Notes under the pieces: model-generated | The model's input: the letters and a program-made list of their open reading frames with translations, nothing else | Database searches by the model: none | Told to the model about the DNA's origin: nothing | Made by a program: the position numbers and the translations under genes | Assembly: GCF_009208735.1 (NCBI RefSeq) | Contig: NZ_WFLJ01000001.1 | Span: 496,001-560,000 of the forward strand | From: Janthinobacterium rivuli | GTDB lineage: Bacteria > Pseudomonadota > Gammaproteobacteria > Burkholderiales > Burkholderiaceae_D | Direction: 5' to 3' | DNA: 64,000 bases | Part shown: positions 17,138 through 25,937 of the stretch, piece after piece | Position numbering within the stretch: position 1 is the first letter of the stretch | Layout of the letters: each line of letters begins with the position of its first letter

Positions 17138-17256
17138 AACACCTGACCAAATCTACTGCGCGTCGCGCTTTGCGGCTGGCGATGCTCACCGTGCTTTAGC
17201 ACGGCTGCGCTTCTCGGCCACAAATCACTGCCGCTCGCTACGATTTTGTCAGGTGT
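17138..17256. repeat. palindromic REP-like element, about 119 bp
   Basis: Ends AACACCTGACCAAA and TTTTGTCAGGTGTT are near-perfect inverted repeats (one mismatch). The centre holds a second hairpin, CCGTGCTTTAGCACGG at 17189-17204, and further arms (GCGCTT..., GCGGC...) can pair. It lies just after a stop codon. Size, position and nested symmetry suggest a dispersed intergenic repeat that may also act as a terminator between the two converging genes. Confidence 0.65.
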
Positions 17257-17324
17257 TGTAAAGTACCAATAGTATCCGCGCCGCGCCAGCTTCTGCTGCC
17301 GCGGCGTTTTTCATGGGCGACAAC

Positions 17325-18083
17325 TTAGTTCAAATAACGCGCGCTCCACGCGGCGATCACGTTGGCGACATACGCCGCGTCATCGCGCCCCGTCAGCAAG
17401 TGGTCGGCGTCGTCGAGCGAAACGAAGCTTTTCGGGTGCTTCGCGGCCGTAAAGATATCCATCGCGTTCGACAGGCTCACCGTCGTGTCCTGCGGCGCGT
17501 GCATCACCAGCAGGGCGCGGCGCAGGCCGGCGATGTGCTCCTTCAGGCTGTGGCTGCCCGCGTCGTCGACGAATTGCTGGCGGATGCGGAAGGGCCGCCC
17601 TTCCAGCCGCACCAGCGCCTCGCCTTCAGCGGCGATTTGTTCCAGGTGCGCGCTGAACATGCGCGTCACGTAGGCGGGCGTGCTCGGTGCTGCCAGGGTG
17701 GCGATGGCGGTGGCTTCCGGCACCTGCGCGGCGGCGGCCAGCACGGCGGCGCCGCCCAGGCTATGGCCGATCAGCAATTGCGGCGCGGCATGTCTGGCCC
17801 GCAAAAAGTCGGCGGCGGCGACCAGGTCGTCCACGTTAGACGAAAAATTGGTGGCGGCGAACTCCCCTTCGCTGGCGCCCAGCCCCGTAAAGTCGAAGCG
17901 CAGCACGGCGATGCCATGTTCCGTCAAGCCTTGCGCGATGCGCCGCGCGGCCAGCACGTCCTTGCCGCAGGTAAAGCAGTGGGCGAACAGCGCGTAGGCG
18001 CGGATGGCGCCGTCGGGGGCATCGAGCCGCGCCGCCAGCACATGGCCGTGCGCGCCGGGAAAATCTTGCCGGGTGGATTTCAT
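17325..18083 (-). CDS. alpha/beta hydrolase
   Basis: 252 residues. The nucleophile elbow [10 protein letters not shown] (Ser near 109), the acid in HAPQDTTVS and His in DDADHLL form a plausible triad. The [10 protein letters not shown] stretch (about 34-43) is typical of the hydrolases often found beside or fused to OsmC domains (COG1073/COG1765 type). The substrate is unknown. It is 73 bases downstream of the glutathione S-transferase gene, on the same strand, and may be cotranscribed with it; both could serve detoxification. Confidence 0.85.
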   Translation of the reverse strand: MKSTRQDFPGAHGHVLAARLDAPDGAIRAYALFAHCFTCGKDVLAARRIAQGLTEHGIAVLRFDFTGLGASEGEFAATNFSSNVDDLVAAADFLRARHAAPQLLIGHSLGGAAVLAAAAQVPEATAIATLAAPSTPAYVTRMFSAHLEQIAAEGEALVRLEGRPFRIRQQFVDDAGSHSLKEHIAGLRRALLVMHAPQDTTVSLSNAMDIFTAAKHPKSFVSLDDADHLLTGRDDAAYVANVIAAWSARYLN

Positions 18084-18156
18084 ACAGTGTCAGATCTCAA
18101 GCTGCCGCACAGGGCGGCCGAAGGCGCATTGTAGCGCCGCCCGGCCGCCGCCTGTG

Positions 18157-18861
18157 TTATCCGCGTTGCGGGATGTCGATCCCCTTGATGACGGCGGGAC
18201 GGGCAAGGAAGGCGTCCAGCACGCGCTGCACGTGCGGGAAATTGGCAAACCCGACGAGCTCGCCTGCGCCATAGAAGCCCACCAGGCAGCGCACCCACGG
18301 GAAGATCGCGATGTCGGCAATCGTGTACTGGCTACCCATGATCCAGTCGCGGCCCTGCAGGCGCTGCTCGAGCACGCCCAACAGGCGCTTCGCTTCGCCC
18401 AGATAGCGCTCGAGCGGACGCTTGTCTTCGTAATCCTTGCCGGCGAATTTGTGGAAGAAGCCCACCTGGCCGAACATGGGACCGATACCGCCCATCTGGA
18501 ACATCAGCCATTGGATCGTTTCATAGCGCAGGCCCGCGTCCTGGGGGATGAACTTGCCCGTCTTCTCGGCCAGGTACAGCAGGATGGCGCCCGACTCGAA
18601 CAGGGCCAGCGGCTTGCCACCGGGGCCGTCCGGGTCGAGGATGGCGGGAATCTTGTTGTTCGGATTGAGGGACAGGAAGGCGGGCGACAACTGGTCGTTC
18701 CGCTCGAAGCTGACCAGGTGCGGCTCGTACGCCAGGCCCAGCTCTTCCAGCAGGATGGAGACCTTGATGCCGTTCGGCGTCGGCAGCGAATACAGCTGCA
18801 GGCGCTCGGGATGCCGGGCAGGCCATTTCTCGGTGATGGGGAAGTCGGAAAGTTGGGGCAT
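18157..18861 (-). CDS. YghU-type glutathione S-transferase
   Basis: 234 residues from ATG 18861 (AAGGA upstream), starting MPQLSDFPITEKWPARHP. The N-terminal thioredoxin-like part has LYSLPTPNGIKVSILLEELG and the glutathione-contact region NPNNKIPAILDPDGP (near 63-77) and ESGAILLYLAEKTG. The helical C-terminal domain follows (YTIADIAIFPW). In E. coli, YghU and YfcG are disulfide reductases using glutathione. The PNGIKV motif places this protein in that Nu-class group. It probably helps with thiol redox balance or detoxification. Confidence 0.9.
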   Translation of the reverse strand: MPQLSDFPITEKWPARHPERLQLYSLPTPNGIKVSILLEELGLAYEPHLVSFERNDQLSPAFLSLNPNNKIPAILDPDGPGGKPLALFESGAILLYLAEKTGKFIPQDAGLRYETIQWLMFQMGGIGPMFGQVGFFHKFAGKDYEDKRPLERYLGEAKRLLGVLEQRLQGRDWIMGSQYTIADIAIFPWVRCLVGFYGAGELVGFANFPHVQRVLDAFLARPAVIKGIDIPQRG

Positions 18862-18940
18862 GAAAATCCTTATTGAAGTGGATGACGCGGCACAAGAAGG
18901 CAAGTATAGCCAAGCATGGCAGTTTCAGCAGGACAGCCCT

Positions 18941-20428
18941 TCAGCCAAACAAGCCATGCAGGAACCAGCGCGGCGCGGCATCCTCGCCGCTGCCGGCGAT
19001 GCGTTCGCGGTAGACCCAGTAGTGGGCGTGGTCGAGTCCTTCGGCGATGAAATAATCGCGCGCCTGCGACTGCCCCCACCAGCCCGCCTCGATGCGTTCG
19101 GCCACGGACACCATTTTCAACGGCGAGCCATAAAACGGCCGGTGTTCGCGCATCAAGAGGGCGATGGGCTGGGCCAGCAGCCAGCCGGGACGGGGCATGC
19201 CGGACAAGCCGGGCGGCAAGTCCGGTGGCACATTCTTGCGGCCCGGCTTGTCCGGCAGCGGCAGCCACTGGTTGGCCGCTTCGGGCCGGTAATCGGCGCG
19301 CGGCACGGCCTGCAAGACATTCTCGCTACCCAGGCGCGCCACCAGCAATTCCAGCAGACGCTGGCGTTCCTGCGGCGTGCCGCCCGGCTCGGGGAACAGG
19401 CTCTCGCTGGGCGGCGCCATCGGCTTCACCTGCAGCGCTTCCAGGGTCAGGCCGATCACGGGCGCGTCCAGCGCCAGCTGCGCCAGGCGCTCCTTGAGCA
19501 AGCGCACCAGGTGCTCGTCGCGCCAGACGGCCTCGCCCAGCGCCAGCTCGATGACGGTGGGCGGGCGCGCCACCCTGCCCCGTTCGTGCGCCAGCATCAG
19601 CTGGATGCGCTCGACGGCGAATTGCCGCGCGCACAGCCAGCCCGTCATTTGCTGCAGCAGCCGGCGCGCGCCGAACAGCAGCGCGTCGGCGTGCTCCACG
19701 CGGTCGAACAATTCCAGGCTGGCGCGGAAGGTGGGCGGCGCTTCGAGCCACACGAACAATTCCGTGCTGTGGCCATGCGCCTCGTCGAGCATGTCCAGCA
19801 GGGCGGCACCGCAGCGGCGCTGCAGGCCGGGCCGGGGCAAGTGGCGCAACTGCCCCAGAGTGCGGCAGCCGATGCCCTCGAACCAGTCGAGATATGGGCG
19901 TGCGGGCGGCAGCAAGGCGCACGGCAGGCGGTCGAGACGGCGCACGAGACTCTCCATGCCCAGCACGCGGCCCTGGCGCGTACCGGCGCGCGCCAGCAGC
20001 CAGGCGCCGCGCGCCGTGGGGGCGCACGACAGCTGGGCCGTGTAGCCGAGGGCGCGCAAGCTGGCCGCGATGTGCCGGCACAGGGCGCGCACGCCGCCGA
20101 ACAGACGCAGGCTGGCGCCCGCATCAACGAGCAGGGTCGCTTCCTCGCCCTGCGCCACCAGCGGCGAGTATTGCAGCAGCGCCAGCGCCACCGCCTGCAG
20201 GGCTTGCGCTTCCAGCTCGGGCGAACGTTCGTGCAGGCGCGCCTGCGGCGCCAGCATCAGGGCGCCCGCGCGGCGCATGCCCGGCTTGACGCCGGCGGCC
20301 CGCGCCAGCGGCGACAAGGCCATCACTTGCTCCTGCTCCAGCACCACGCCGAGAATGTCAGCCGACCAGCGCGGGCAAAACACTTCGAGCGGGAGCCGGG
20401 GCAGGCACAGGCCGATCCAGAGTCGCAT
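18941..20428 (-). CDS. imuB: Y-family polymerase-like protein ImuB
   Basis: 495 residues from ATG 20428. It has the Y-family layout (little finger after a degenerate palm), but the N-terminus MRLWIGLCLPRLPLEVF lacks the D-x-D metal-binding residues of active Y-family polymerases, as usual for ImuB. The hinge is SLFPEP near residue 355, which resembles the QxxLF beta-clamp-binding motif with Ser for Gln. ImuB is the non-catalytic hub that links ImuA, DnaE2 and the clamp. It overlaps imuA by 71 bases. The partner polymerase gene dnaE2 is about 15.5 kb away, not downstream. Confidence 0.92.
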   Translation of the reverse strand: MRLWIGLCLPRLPLEVFCPRWSADILGVVLEQEQVMALSPLARAAGVKPGMRRAGALMLAPQARLHERSPELEAQALQAVALALLQYSPLVAQGEEATLLVDAGASLRLFGGVRALCRHIAASLRALGYTAQLSCAPTARGAWLLARAGTRQGRVLGMESLVRRLDRLPCALLPPARPYLDWFEGIGCRTLGQLRHLPRPGLQRRCGAALLDMLDEAHGHSTELFVWLEAPPTFRASLELFDRVEHADALLFGARRLLQQMTGWLCARQFAVERIQLMLAHERGRVARPPTVIELALGEAVWRDEHLVRLLKERLAQLALDAPVIGLTLEALQVKPMAPPSESLFPEPGGTPQERQRLLELLVARLGSENVLQAVPRADYRPEAANQWLPLPDKPGRKNVPPDLPPGLSGMPRPGWLLAQPIALLMREHRPFYGSPLKMVSVAERIEAGWWGQSQARDYFIAEGLDHAHYWVYRERIAGSGEDAAPRWFLHGLFG

Positions 20429-21068
20429 GACGCAGCAGTAAAGAAGGGGGTTGCAGGGGCAGGAACAGGGGCGCGTCGCGCTGCGGTCCCCGGCGCTTGA
20501 TGAAGCCGATCTCGATGCCGCCGGCGGCCGGGCGCACGGACAGGCGCAGCGGCGCGGGCGACGCATCCTGCACGCCGTGCAAGGGGCGCAGCATGCAGAA
20601 CAGGGTGTTGCCGGACTGCGCGGCCAGGTGCAGGCGGCGCAGGCTGTCGGCGCGCACGTGCGATTGCCAGAACAGCAAGGCGCCGCACGTGCCGCTGCGC
20701 AAGATGTTTTCCGCCGCCCACAAGGCATCCTTGCTGCCGGCGCTCTTGAGCCACAGCAGTTGCGACGGCGCCAGGCCCTGCGCGGCCAGGGCCAGCGCCT
20801 GCGGCGGATGGGGTGGCTGCAGCAGCACGATGGGCAAGCCCGGCAACTGCGCCAGCGCGGGCGCCAGCAGGCGCAATTCGCCGCTGCCCGGCTGCTGCAC
20901 CAGCAGATCGATGAGGCTGCCACTGGGCCAGCCGCCGCCGGGCAGTTGCGCGGACAGGGCGGCAAAGCCCGTGTCCAGGCAGCGCGTGGCGCCTTGGCCC
21001 AGCTGCGATGCGCGCCATAAAGACGGGTGCAAGGCTTCCGGCGCGGCCATCAATTCGGAATGTTGCAT
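20358..21068 (-). CDS. imuA: translesion synthesis accessory protein ImuA
   Basis: 236 residues from ATG 21068, 21 bases downstream of a LexA box. The protein is a short RecA/SulA-like fold: an N-terminal part with LPGGGWPSGSLIDLLVQQPG (about 43-62) recalling a degenerate Walker loop, and a central ALAAQGLAPSQLLWLKSAG. ImuA works with ImuB to bring DnaE2 to lesions. The C-terminus overlaps the start of imuB by 71 bases, so the two are cotranscribed and probably translationally coupled. A gene for a Na+/H+ antiporter-like protein is divergent. Confidence 0.88.
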   Translation of the reverse strand: MQHSELMAAPEALHPSLWRASQLGQGATRCLDTGFAALSAQLPGGGWPSGSLIDLLVQQPGSGELRLLAPALAQLPGLPIVLLQPPHPPQALALAAQGLAPSQLLWLKSAGSKDALWAAENILRSGTCGALLFWQSHVRADSLRRLHLAAQSGNTLFCMLRPLHGVQDASPAPLRLSVRPAAGGIEIGFIKRRGPQRDAPLFLPLQPPSLLLRHATLDRPVPAPAPARSVLPALVG

Positions 21069-21089
21069 AATTGAATATAGAGATGAATA

Positions 21090-21105
21090 CTGTATGCATA
21101 TACAG
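21090..21105. promoter_or_regulatory. LexA box (SOS operator) of imuAB
   Basis: CTGTATGCATATACAG fits CTGT-N8-ACAG and lies 21 bases upstream of the imuA ATG. Together with the dnaE2 box at 3408-3423 it places both halves of the mutasome under LexA. Confidence 0.85.
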
Positions 21106-21274
21106 TACTATCCAGCCCCGCTTTTGGCAAGGCTTATCTGCTCGGCGCGTTCCCGCAGGCCGTCCCGCCATGTCCGAAAAACCCCGTTTTTGGCATCGAT
21201 TGCTGTACCATAAGCACTCTCCTTACCGTCTGGCAACGCACCAGTCGGCCTCCTCCGTCCATAAGGAAACGCAT

Positions 21275-22540
21275 TTGACCACCATCCAACTCATCAGCGC
21301 CATCGTCTTCGGCCTTGCGCTCATCCACACCTTCGCCGCCAAGTCGTTTGAAACCTTGTCGCGACGCCATCCCCGCCATGCGGGCCTGCTGCACTTGCTG
21401 GGCGAAGTGGAAGTCGTGTTCGGCTTCTGGGCCTTCATCCTGATCATCATCATGGCCTTTGTCTCGGGCGGCGATGCGGCCATCGAGTATGCCGAGTCGC
21501 GCCATTACACGGAGCCGCTGTTCGTCTTTGTCGTCATGGTCGTGGCCGCCTCGCGCCCCGTGCTCGACGCCGTGCAGCGCCTGTTGAAAAGCGTGGCGCG
21601 CGTGATGCCGCTGCGCACGGAACTGGCCCTCGTCTGGCTGGGCCTGGCGCTCGTGCCCCTGACGGGCTCCCTGATCACGGAACCGGCCGCCATGACCCTG
21701 GCCGCGCTGATGCTGGCGCCGCAAATCTTCCGCCCGGGCATCCCTGAATGGCTGAAATACGGCGCGCTGGGCGTGCTGTTCGTCAACGTGTCCATCGGCG
21801 GCACCCTCACCTCGTACGCGGCGCCGCCCGTGCTGATGGTGGCCACCACGTGGAACTGGGATAGCGCCTACATGGCCACCCATTTCGGCTGGAAGGCGGC
21901 CATCGCCGTGCTGGTCAACGCCACGGGCGTGAGCATCCTGCTGCGCAAATACCTGCACAGCAACACCTCCGACATCAAGCCGAAAGCCGGCGACGTGGAA
22001 GCGCCCAAGGTGCCGCTGGCCGTCAGCCTCGTGCACATGATCGTGCTGGCCGGTGTCGTCACCCTGGCGCACCATCCCGTGCTGTTCATCGGCCTGTTCC
22101 TGTTCTTCCTCGGCTTCGTGCAGGCGTATGAACGCTATCAAAGCCCGCTGATCCTGAAGGAAGGCTTGCTGGTCGGCTTCTTCCTCGGCGGCCTGGTGGT
22201 GCTGGGCGGCATGCAGCAATGGTGGCTGCAGCCCATCGTCTCGAGCTTGAAGCCGCTGGCCCTGTTCTTCGGCGCCCTGGGCTTGACGGCGATTACGGAC
22301 AATGCAGCCCTCACTTACCTCGGTTCGCTGATCGTCGGCATGACGGACGAAGCGAAATACATGCTGATGGCCGGCGCCGTGGCCGGCGGCGGCCTGACCG
22401 TCATCGCCAATGCGCCGAATCCCGCCGGCGTGGCCCTGCTGCGCCGCGGCTTCAAGGATGAATCGATCGGCGCCGTCGGCCTGCTGGCCGGCGCCCTGCT
22501 GCCCACCGCCGTGGCGGGCCTGGCTTTCCTGGCCCTGTAA
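21275..22540 (+). CDS. putative Na+/H+ antiporter
   Basis: 421 residues from a TTG start at 21275, which follows AAGGA at 21263 by a normal spacing; ATG 21170 is in frame but lacks a ribosome-binding site and adds a poorly hydrophobic tail. The protein is almost all membrane helices (10-12), with conserved polar stretches such as EPAAMTLAALMLAPQIF, NVSIGGTLTSYAAPPVLMV, TAITDNAALTYLGSLI and ANAPNPAGVALLR, matching the Na_H_antiport_3 family. The two-fold repeat of Asn/Asp/Pro-containing broken helices recalls NhaD/ArsB-like transporters. Ion specificity is not proven. It is divergent from imuA. Confidence 0.85.
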   Translation: MTTIQLISAIVFGLALIHTFAAKSFETLSRRHPRHAGLLHLLGEVEVVFGFWAFILIIIMAFVSGGDAAIEYAESRHYTEPLFVFVVMVVAASRPVLDAVQRLLKSVARVMPLRTELALVWLGLALVPLTGSLITEPAAMTLAALMLAPQIFRPGIPEWLKYGALGVLFVNVSIGGTLTSYAAPPVLMVATTWNWDSAYMATHFGWKAAIAVLVNATGVSILLRKYLHSNTSDIKPKAGDVEAPKVPLAVSLVHMIVLAGVVTLAHHPVLFIGLFLFFLGFVQAYERYQSPLILKEGLLVGFFLGGLVVLGGMQQWWLQPIVSSLKPLALFFGALGLTAITDNAALTYLGSLIVGMTDEAKYMLMAGAVAGGGLTVIANAPNPAGVALLRRGFKDESIGAVGLLAGALLPTAVAGLAFLAL

Positions 22541-22605
22541 TTGCATCACGGGGCGGCTGCCGGCCGCCCCTGTTCTGCCTCAGTTTCCTTCCTCAGTTGC
22601 CTTCC

Positions 22606-24639
22606 TCAGTTGCCCTCGTACACGAGAAAGTGCAGCCGGTCATAGAACAGGCTGTAGGCATAGTCGAACGTGCCCACGCTGCGAAAACCCTTGTGCAGAT
22701 ACACTTGCAGCGCTTCGCTCTTTTCCCACACCGTCAGGGTGATGCGCGCACAGCCCTTGCGGCTGGCCAGGTCGCGGATCTCGTGGAACATCTGTCTGAA
22801 TAAACCCTGACCCCGGTATTTCTCGTCGATGGCCAGGCTGCTGACGAAACAGTCGTCGGCGCGCGCATGCGCGAGCACGAAGGCGTCATACGCATCGTCG
22901 AGCGCCTTCATGTCGTCGCGGTAATAGGAGACGGCGCCGCAGGCCTGGAACTCGTCCATCGTCGCGGCCGTGAAAAAGCCGATGAAGCGCCCGTCCTCGT
23001 CATGCAAGCCATGGATATGCGCCAGGTAAGGGTCGATGTTCTGCCGCCGCTGCAATTCGACGAATTGCAGATTGAGTTTATTGCCGAACGAGCAGTATTC
23101 GAGGTAGCTGGTGGCAAACAGCAATTTGGCCATGCGGTTCTTTTCCTCGTCGCCCAGCAACTCGCCCGGCACCAGCTTGAGCGGCGCATGCGACAGCAGG
23201 CCCGCCTGCAACTCGTCGGCCAACGGCGCGGCATCGCCGGCGGCCGGCATGCGGCTGCCGTGCCGGCCCACGGTGGGGCGCCAGAAATTGCCGGCGGCAA
23301 TATGCTGCGAACGGTGGGCCAGCAGGTAGCGGCAAAAGACGGCATTCACGCGATCGAGCTGCGGGTCGTCCGACAACACCGAATAATAGTGAAAATGCTC
23401 GATGTCCGCCCGCAGCTGGGCCGCATACGCCATGCGCGGCACCTCCTCGATGTCGAACACGTCGACGATGTCGGGCAGGCTCAGGGGATCGTCGAGTTGC
23501 CAGTCGATTTCATCGAGCCGCGCCACGCAGCGCGCATACGCGCGCCGCTCCTCGTCGCTGAGCGGGATGTGCATCTCGGTAATGATATCGTCCAGCAGCC
23601 GCATGCCGCGGATGCCGCCCGCCACCGCTTCCCGCGCGCCGTCATACAGCACGCAGTAGCGCTGGTAAAACTCGGCATGGCTGAGCACGGTCACGCCCAG
23701 GTTTTTCTTCCATTCCGCATAGAACTGGCCAAACAGCCGCGCCTCGAATTGCGGGCAGGAACGGGGAACCTGCGCGGCGATGTCCGCATAGGCAAGGTTC
23801 ACATTGCGCTGGATCACGCGCAACGCGGCATCGTTCTTCTTGGCGATCAGCATGCCCGTTTCATCGAGAAACAGATTCATCCAGCTGACATGCCGGCGCT
23901 CTTCGCTGTCATCATCACTGCGCTGGAAATAATCGGGCACTTCCGGCTGCATCAGGAAAATCGTCGCCGGATTGTGCGGGATCGTGTCGACATCCATATA
24001 CATGCCGCCGTATTCGCACATGATGAGGATGCGGAAATAATCGGACAGGGTGGCGAAGTAGCGCTGCGTATGCAGGATGTCGAGTATGCCGAAACGGGCC
24101 GGCGCGAAGTCCAGCGCCAGCGCGCGCAGCGAGTTGATATGCAGGGTCGTGCCGCCGATGGCATAGCGGCCTATCGTGTAGCGCCCGGCGCCGCCCGTGG
24201 CGCTGAAGCGCTCGTCATCGCACAGCTGCTGCGCATCCCACACCCACAGGATGGAAACATACGGCGCGCCGCCGTTGCGCCGCACCTCGTCGAGCGCCGC
24301 GCCCCACTGCCCGATCGCTTCGGCTGCGATGGCCGGCAACGGTCCGCCCATCCAGATGCGGTGCAGGTAGCGTTCGTCGTCGCCGAGCGCGCGCGTGGGG
24401 ATGCAGCTGAGCGAGGAACAGCTTGCCGCGTTGAAATGGTTGAAGTTCAGGGCGACGAAGCTGCGCAGGGCGGCGATGCCCGCCTGGTGCTCCACGGCCA
24501 ATTGTTCCAGGTCGCTGCCGGCCGGCCGCACATCGGCCAGGGTGATGTAATCGAGTTTCAGCCGGTTGATGCGGAACTCGTATTCCAGGTTGAAAATCTT
24601 TGCTTGATCGTGTTTCGAGGCCAGGTCATCTATTTTCAT
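22606..24639 (-). CDS. TcdA/TcdB-like (DXD) glycosyltransferase fused to a GNAT acetyltransferase
   Basis: 677 residues. Residues about 90-330 form a GT-A sugar-nucleotide transferase of the Gly_transf_sug/TcdA-catalytic type: HRIWMGGPLP (93-102), SDYFRILIMCEYGGMYMDVD (199-218) with the metal-binding DVD at 216-218. These enzymes move a sugar from a nucleotide donor to a protein or small molecule. Residues about 520-677 are a GNAT domain, with SSLAIDEKYRGQGLFRQMFH (RGQGL near 609) as the acetyl-CoA loop and VYLHKGFRSVGTF at the end. The middle (about 330-500) is helical and unassigned. No signal peptide. The MFS exporter gene is 83 bases upstream on the same strand, so the two probably form an operon for making and exporting a modified product. 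Confidence 0.8.
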   Translation of the reverse strand: MKIDDLASKHDQAKIFNLEYEFRINRLKLDYITLADVRPAGSDLEQLAVEHQAGIAALRSFVALNFNHFNAASCSSLSCIPTRALGDDERYLHRIWMGGPLPAIAAEAIGQWGAALDEVRRNGGAPYVSILWVWDAQQLCDDERFSATGGAGRYTIGRYAIGGTTLHINSLRALALDFAPARFGILDILHTQRYFATLSDYFRILIMCEYGGMYMDVDTIPHNPATIFLMQPEVPDYFQRSDDDSEERRHVSWMNLFLDETGMLIAKKNDAALRVIQRNVNLAYADIAAQVPRSCPQFEARLFGQFYAEWKKNLGVTVLSHAEFYQRYCVLYDGAREAVAGGIRGMRLLDDIITEMHIPLSDEERRAYARCVARLDEIDWQLDDPLSLPDIVDVFDIEEVPRMAYAAQLRADIEHFHYYSVLSDDPQLDRVNAVFCRYLLAHRSQHIAAGNFWRPTVGRHGSRMPAAGDAAPLADELQAGLLSHAPLKLVPGELLGDEEKNRMAKLLFATSYLEYCSFGNKLNLQFVELQRRQNIDPYLAHIHGLHDEDGRFIGFFTAATMDEFQACGAVSYYRDDMKALDDAYDAFVLAHARADDCFVSSLAIDEKYRGQGLFRQMFHEIRDLASRKGCARITLTVWEKSEALQVYLHKGFRSVGTFDYAYSLFYDRLHFLVYEGN

Positions 24640-24722
24640 GGGCGCACCATTTTCCGCAGGAGAGTGTCAATAAACGTCGCAGGAGGTAAAACAAGGTCGA
24701 CAACATGCGCATCGTTGCGCCA

Positions 24723-25937
24723 TCAGTGCCGGGCCAGCAGCACCTCGCTTTCCCGGCGCCCCGCCATGCCGCGCGTAAACAGCAGCAGGCAGGCGGCGAT
24801 GGCCACGATGACGGGGATATTGAGCAGCGCATACGTTTCCAGCGCATAGCCGAAGCGCTGGCACAGCACGTTGTACAGCTGCAGCCAGGCGGACAAATAA
24901 ATGCAGTACAGCAAGCTCATGGCGGCCGTCGTCAAGGTCATCGATTCCTTGCTGGCCGTGAGCGCGCTGCGGATCAGGGCGCCATTGAACAGGCCGAAGC
25001 CGATGGAATAGACAAACATGCAGGCCGCAAACACGTCGACGTGATGGCGGGCCGCAGCGGCGCCCAGCATGCCGGCGGCAGCGATCAGCCCGCCCAAGCG
25101 CAGCAGGGAGACGAGGGGGAAATCCTGGCGCAGGCGCTGGATGGCGATGCTGCTGAGAACAAAGCCGGACAAAATCACGCATTGCAGGGCGATATACGTG
25201 GCGTAGGAAGCGCCCATGTCCTGCAGCACAAAGAGGGGCGAAAAGCCGATCCAGGCCGTCAGGGGCACGGTGGCCAGCCCGGCCGTGAACATGCCGAACA
25301 TGAAGCGCTTGTTGCTGAAAATGGCCGCGTAGCTGCGCACGATGGCGGCCAGGTCCAGGCGCGCGACCTTGGGTGCCGCGCGCGGCATGGTCTTGCACAG
25401 GCCCAGCAAGGACAGCAGCGCCAGCAGGCCCGAGAGGAAAAACACGTAGCGCCAGTCCAGCCGGCTGATGATGGCGCTGCCGAGGATGGGGCCGGCCAGG
25501 GGCGCGAGGATGGTGGTGCTTGACAGGATGCTGCTCAGCTTGACGGCGGCCATGTCGTCGAACAGTTCATGGATCATGGCATAGCCGACGAAGATGAAGC
25601 AGCAGCCCATGCCCTGGATGAAACGCGCAACGAGAAATTGCTCGATGGAGGTGGCAAACGGCACGGCCAGGGTGGCCAGCAGGAACAAGGTATTGCCAGT
25701 CAGCACGAGCTTGCGCTTGCCGATGGTGTCGGCCAGTGGCCCCAGGAAAATCTGCAGGGAACTGCCGCCCAGCAGATACAGGCTCAGCGACAAGGGGACG
25801 AATTTTTCCTCCGCCCGGAACTCGCCGACGATACCCAGCATCGCCGGCATGATCATGTCATTGGACAGATAGATATTCAGTTCAAAGACGAGAAAAAACG
25901 CAAAAAACCACAGCAACTGCTTGGACTTGATGGACAT
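24723..25937 (-). CDS. MFS drug-efflux transporter (Bcr/CflA type)
   Basis: 404 residues from ATG 25937. There are twelve predicted membrane helices. Motif A appears as LGPLADTIGKRKLVL in the loop after helix 2, and the N-terminal helix has the NDMIMPAM pattern typical of the Bcr/CflA/MdtL drug:H+ antiporters. These pump small molecules out of the cytoplasm. The frame is open farther upstream, but that part is polar and crosses the promoter region. It precedes the glycosyltransferase-GNAT gene on the same strand and probably exports its product or gives self-protection; that is inference. Confidence 0.88.
   Translation of the reverse strand: MSIKSKQLLWFFAFFLVFELNIYLSNDMIMPAMLGIVGEFRAEEKFVPLSLSLYLLGGSSLQIFLGPLADTIGKRKLVLTGNTLFLLATLAVPFATSIEQFLVARFIQGMGCCFIFVGYAMIHELFDDMAAVKLSSILSSTTILAPLAGPILGSAIISRLDWRYVFFLSGLLALLSLLGLCKTMPRAAPKVARLDLAAIVRSYAAIFSNKRFMFGMFTAGLATVPLTAWIGFSPLFVLQDMGASYATYIALQCVILSGFVLSSIAIQRLRQDFPLVSLLRLGGLIAAAGMLGAAAARHHVDVFAACMFVYSIGFGLFNGALIRSALTASKESMTLTTAAMSLLYCIYLSAWLQLYNVLCQRFGYALETYALLNIPVIVAIAACLLLFTRGMAGRRESEVLLARH

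Noticed and set aside
20429..20965. A longer ImuB start at 20965
   Set aside because: The upstream frame is a shadow of imuA in another frame (Cys/Arg/Pro-rich); MRLWIGLCLPRLPL at 20428 is the normal ImuB N-terminus.
21071..21274. A longer start for the Na+/H+ antiporter-like protein
   Set aside because: The extra residues come from the LexA-box region and lack hydrophobic or family features; TTG 21275 has a good ribosome-binding site.
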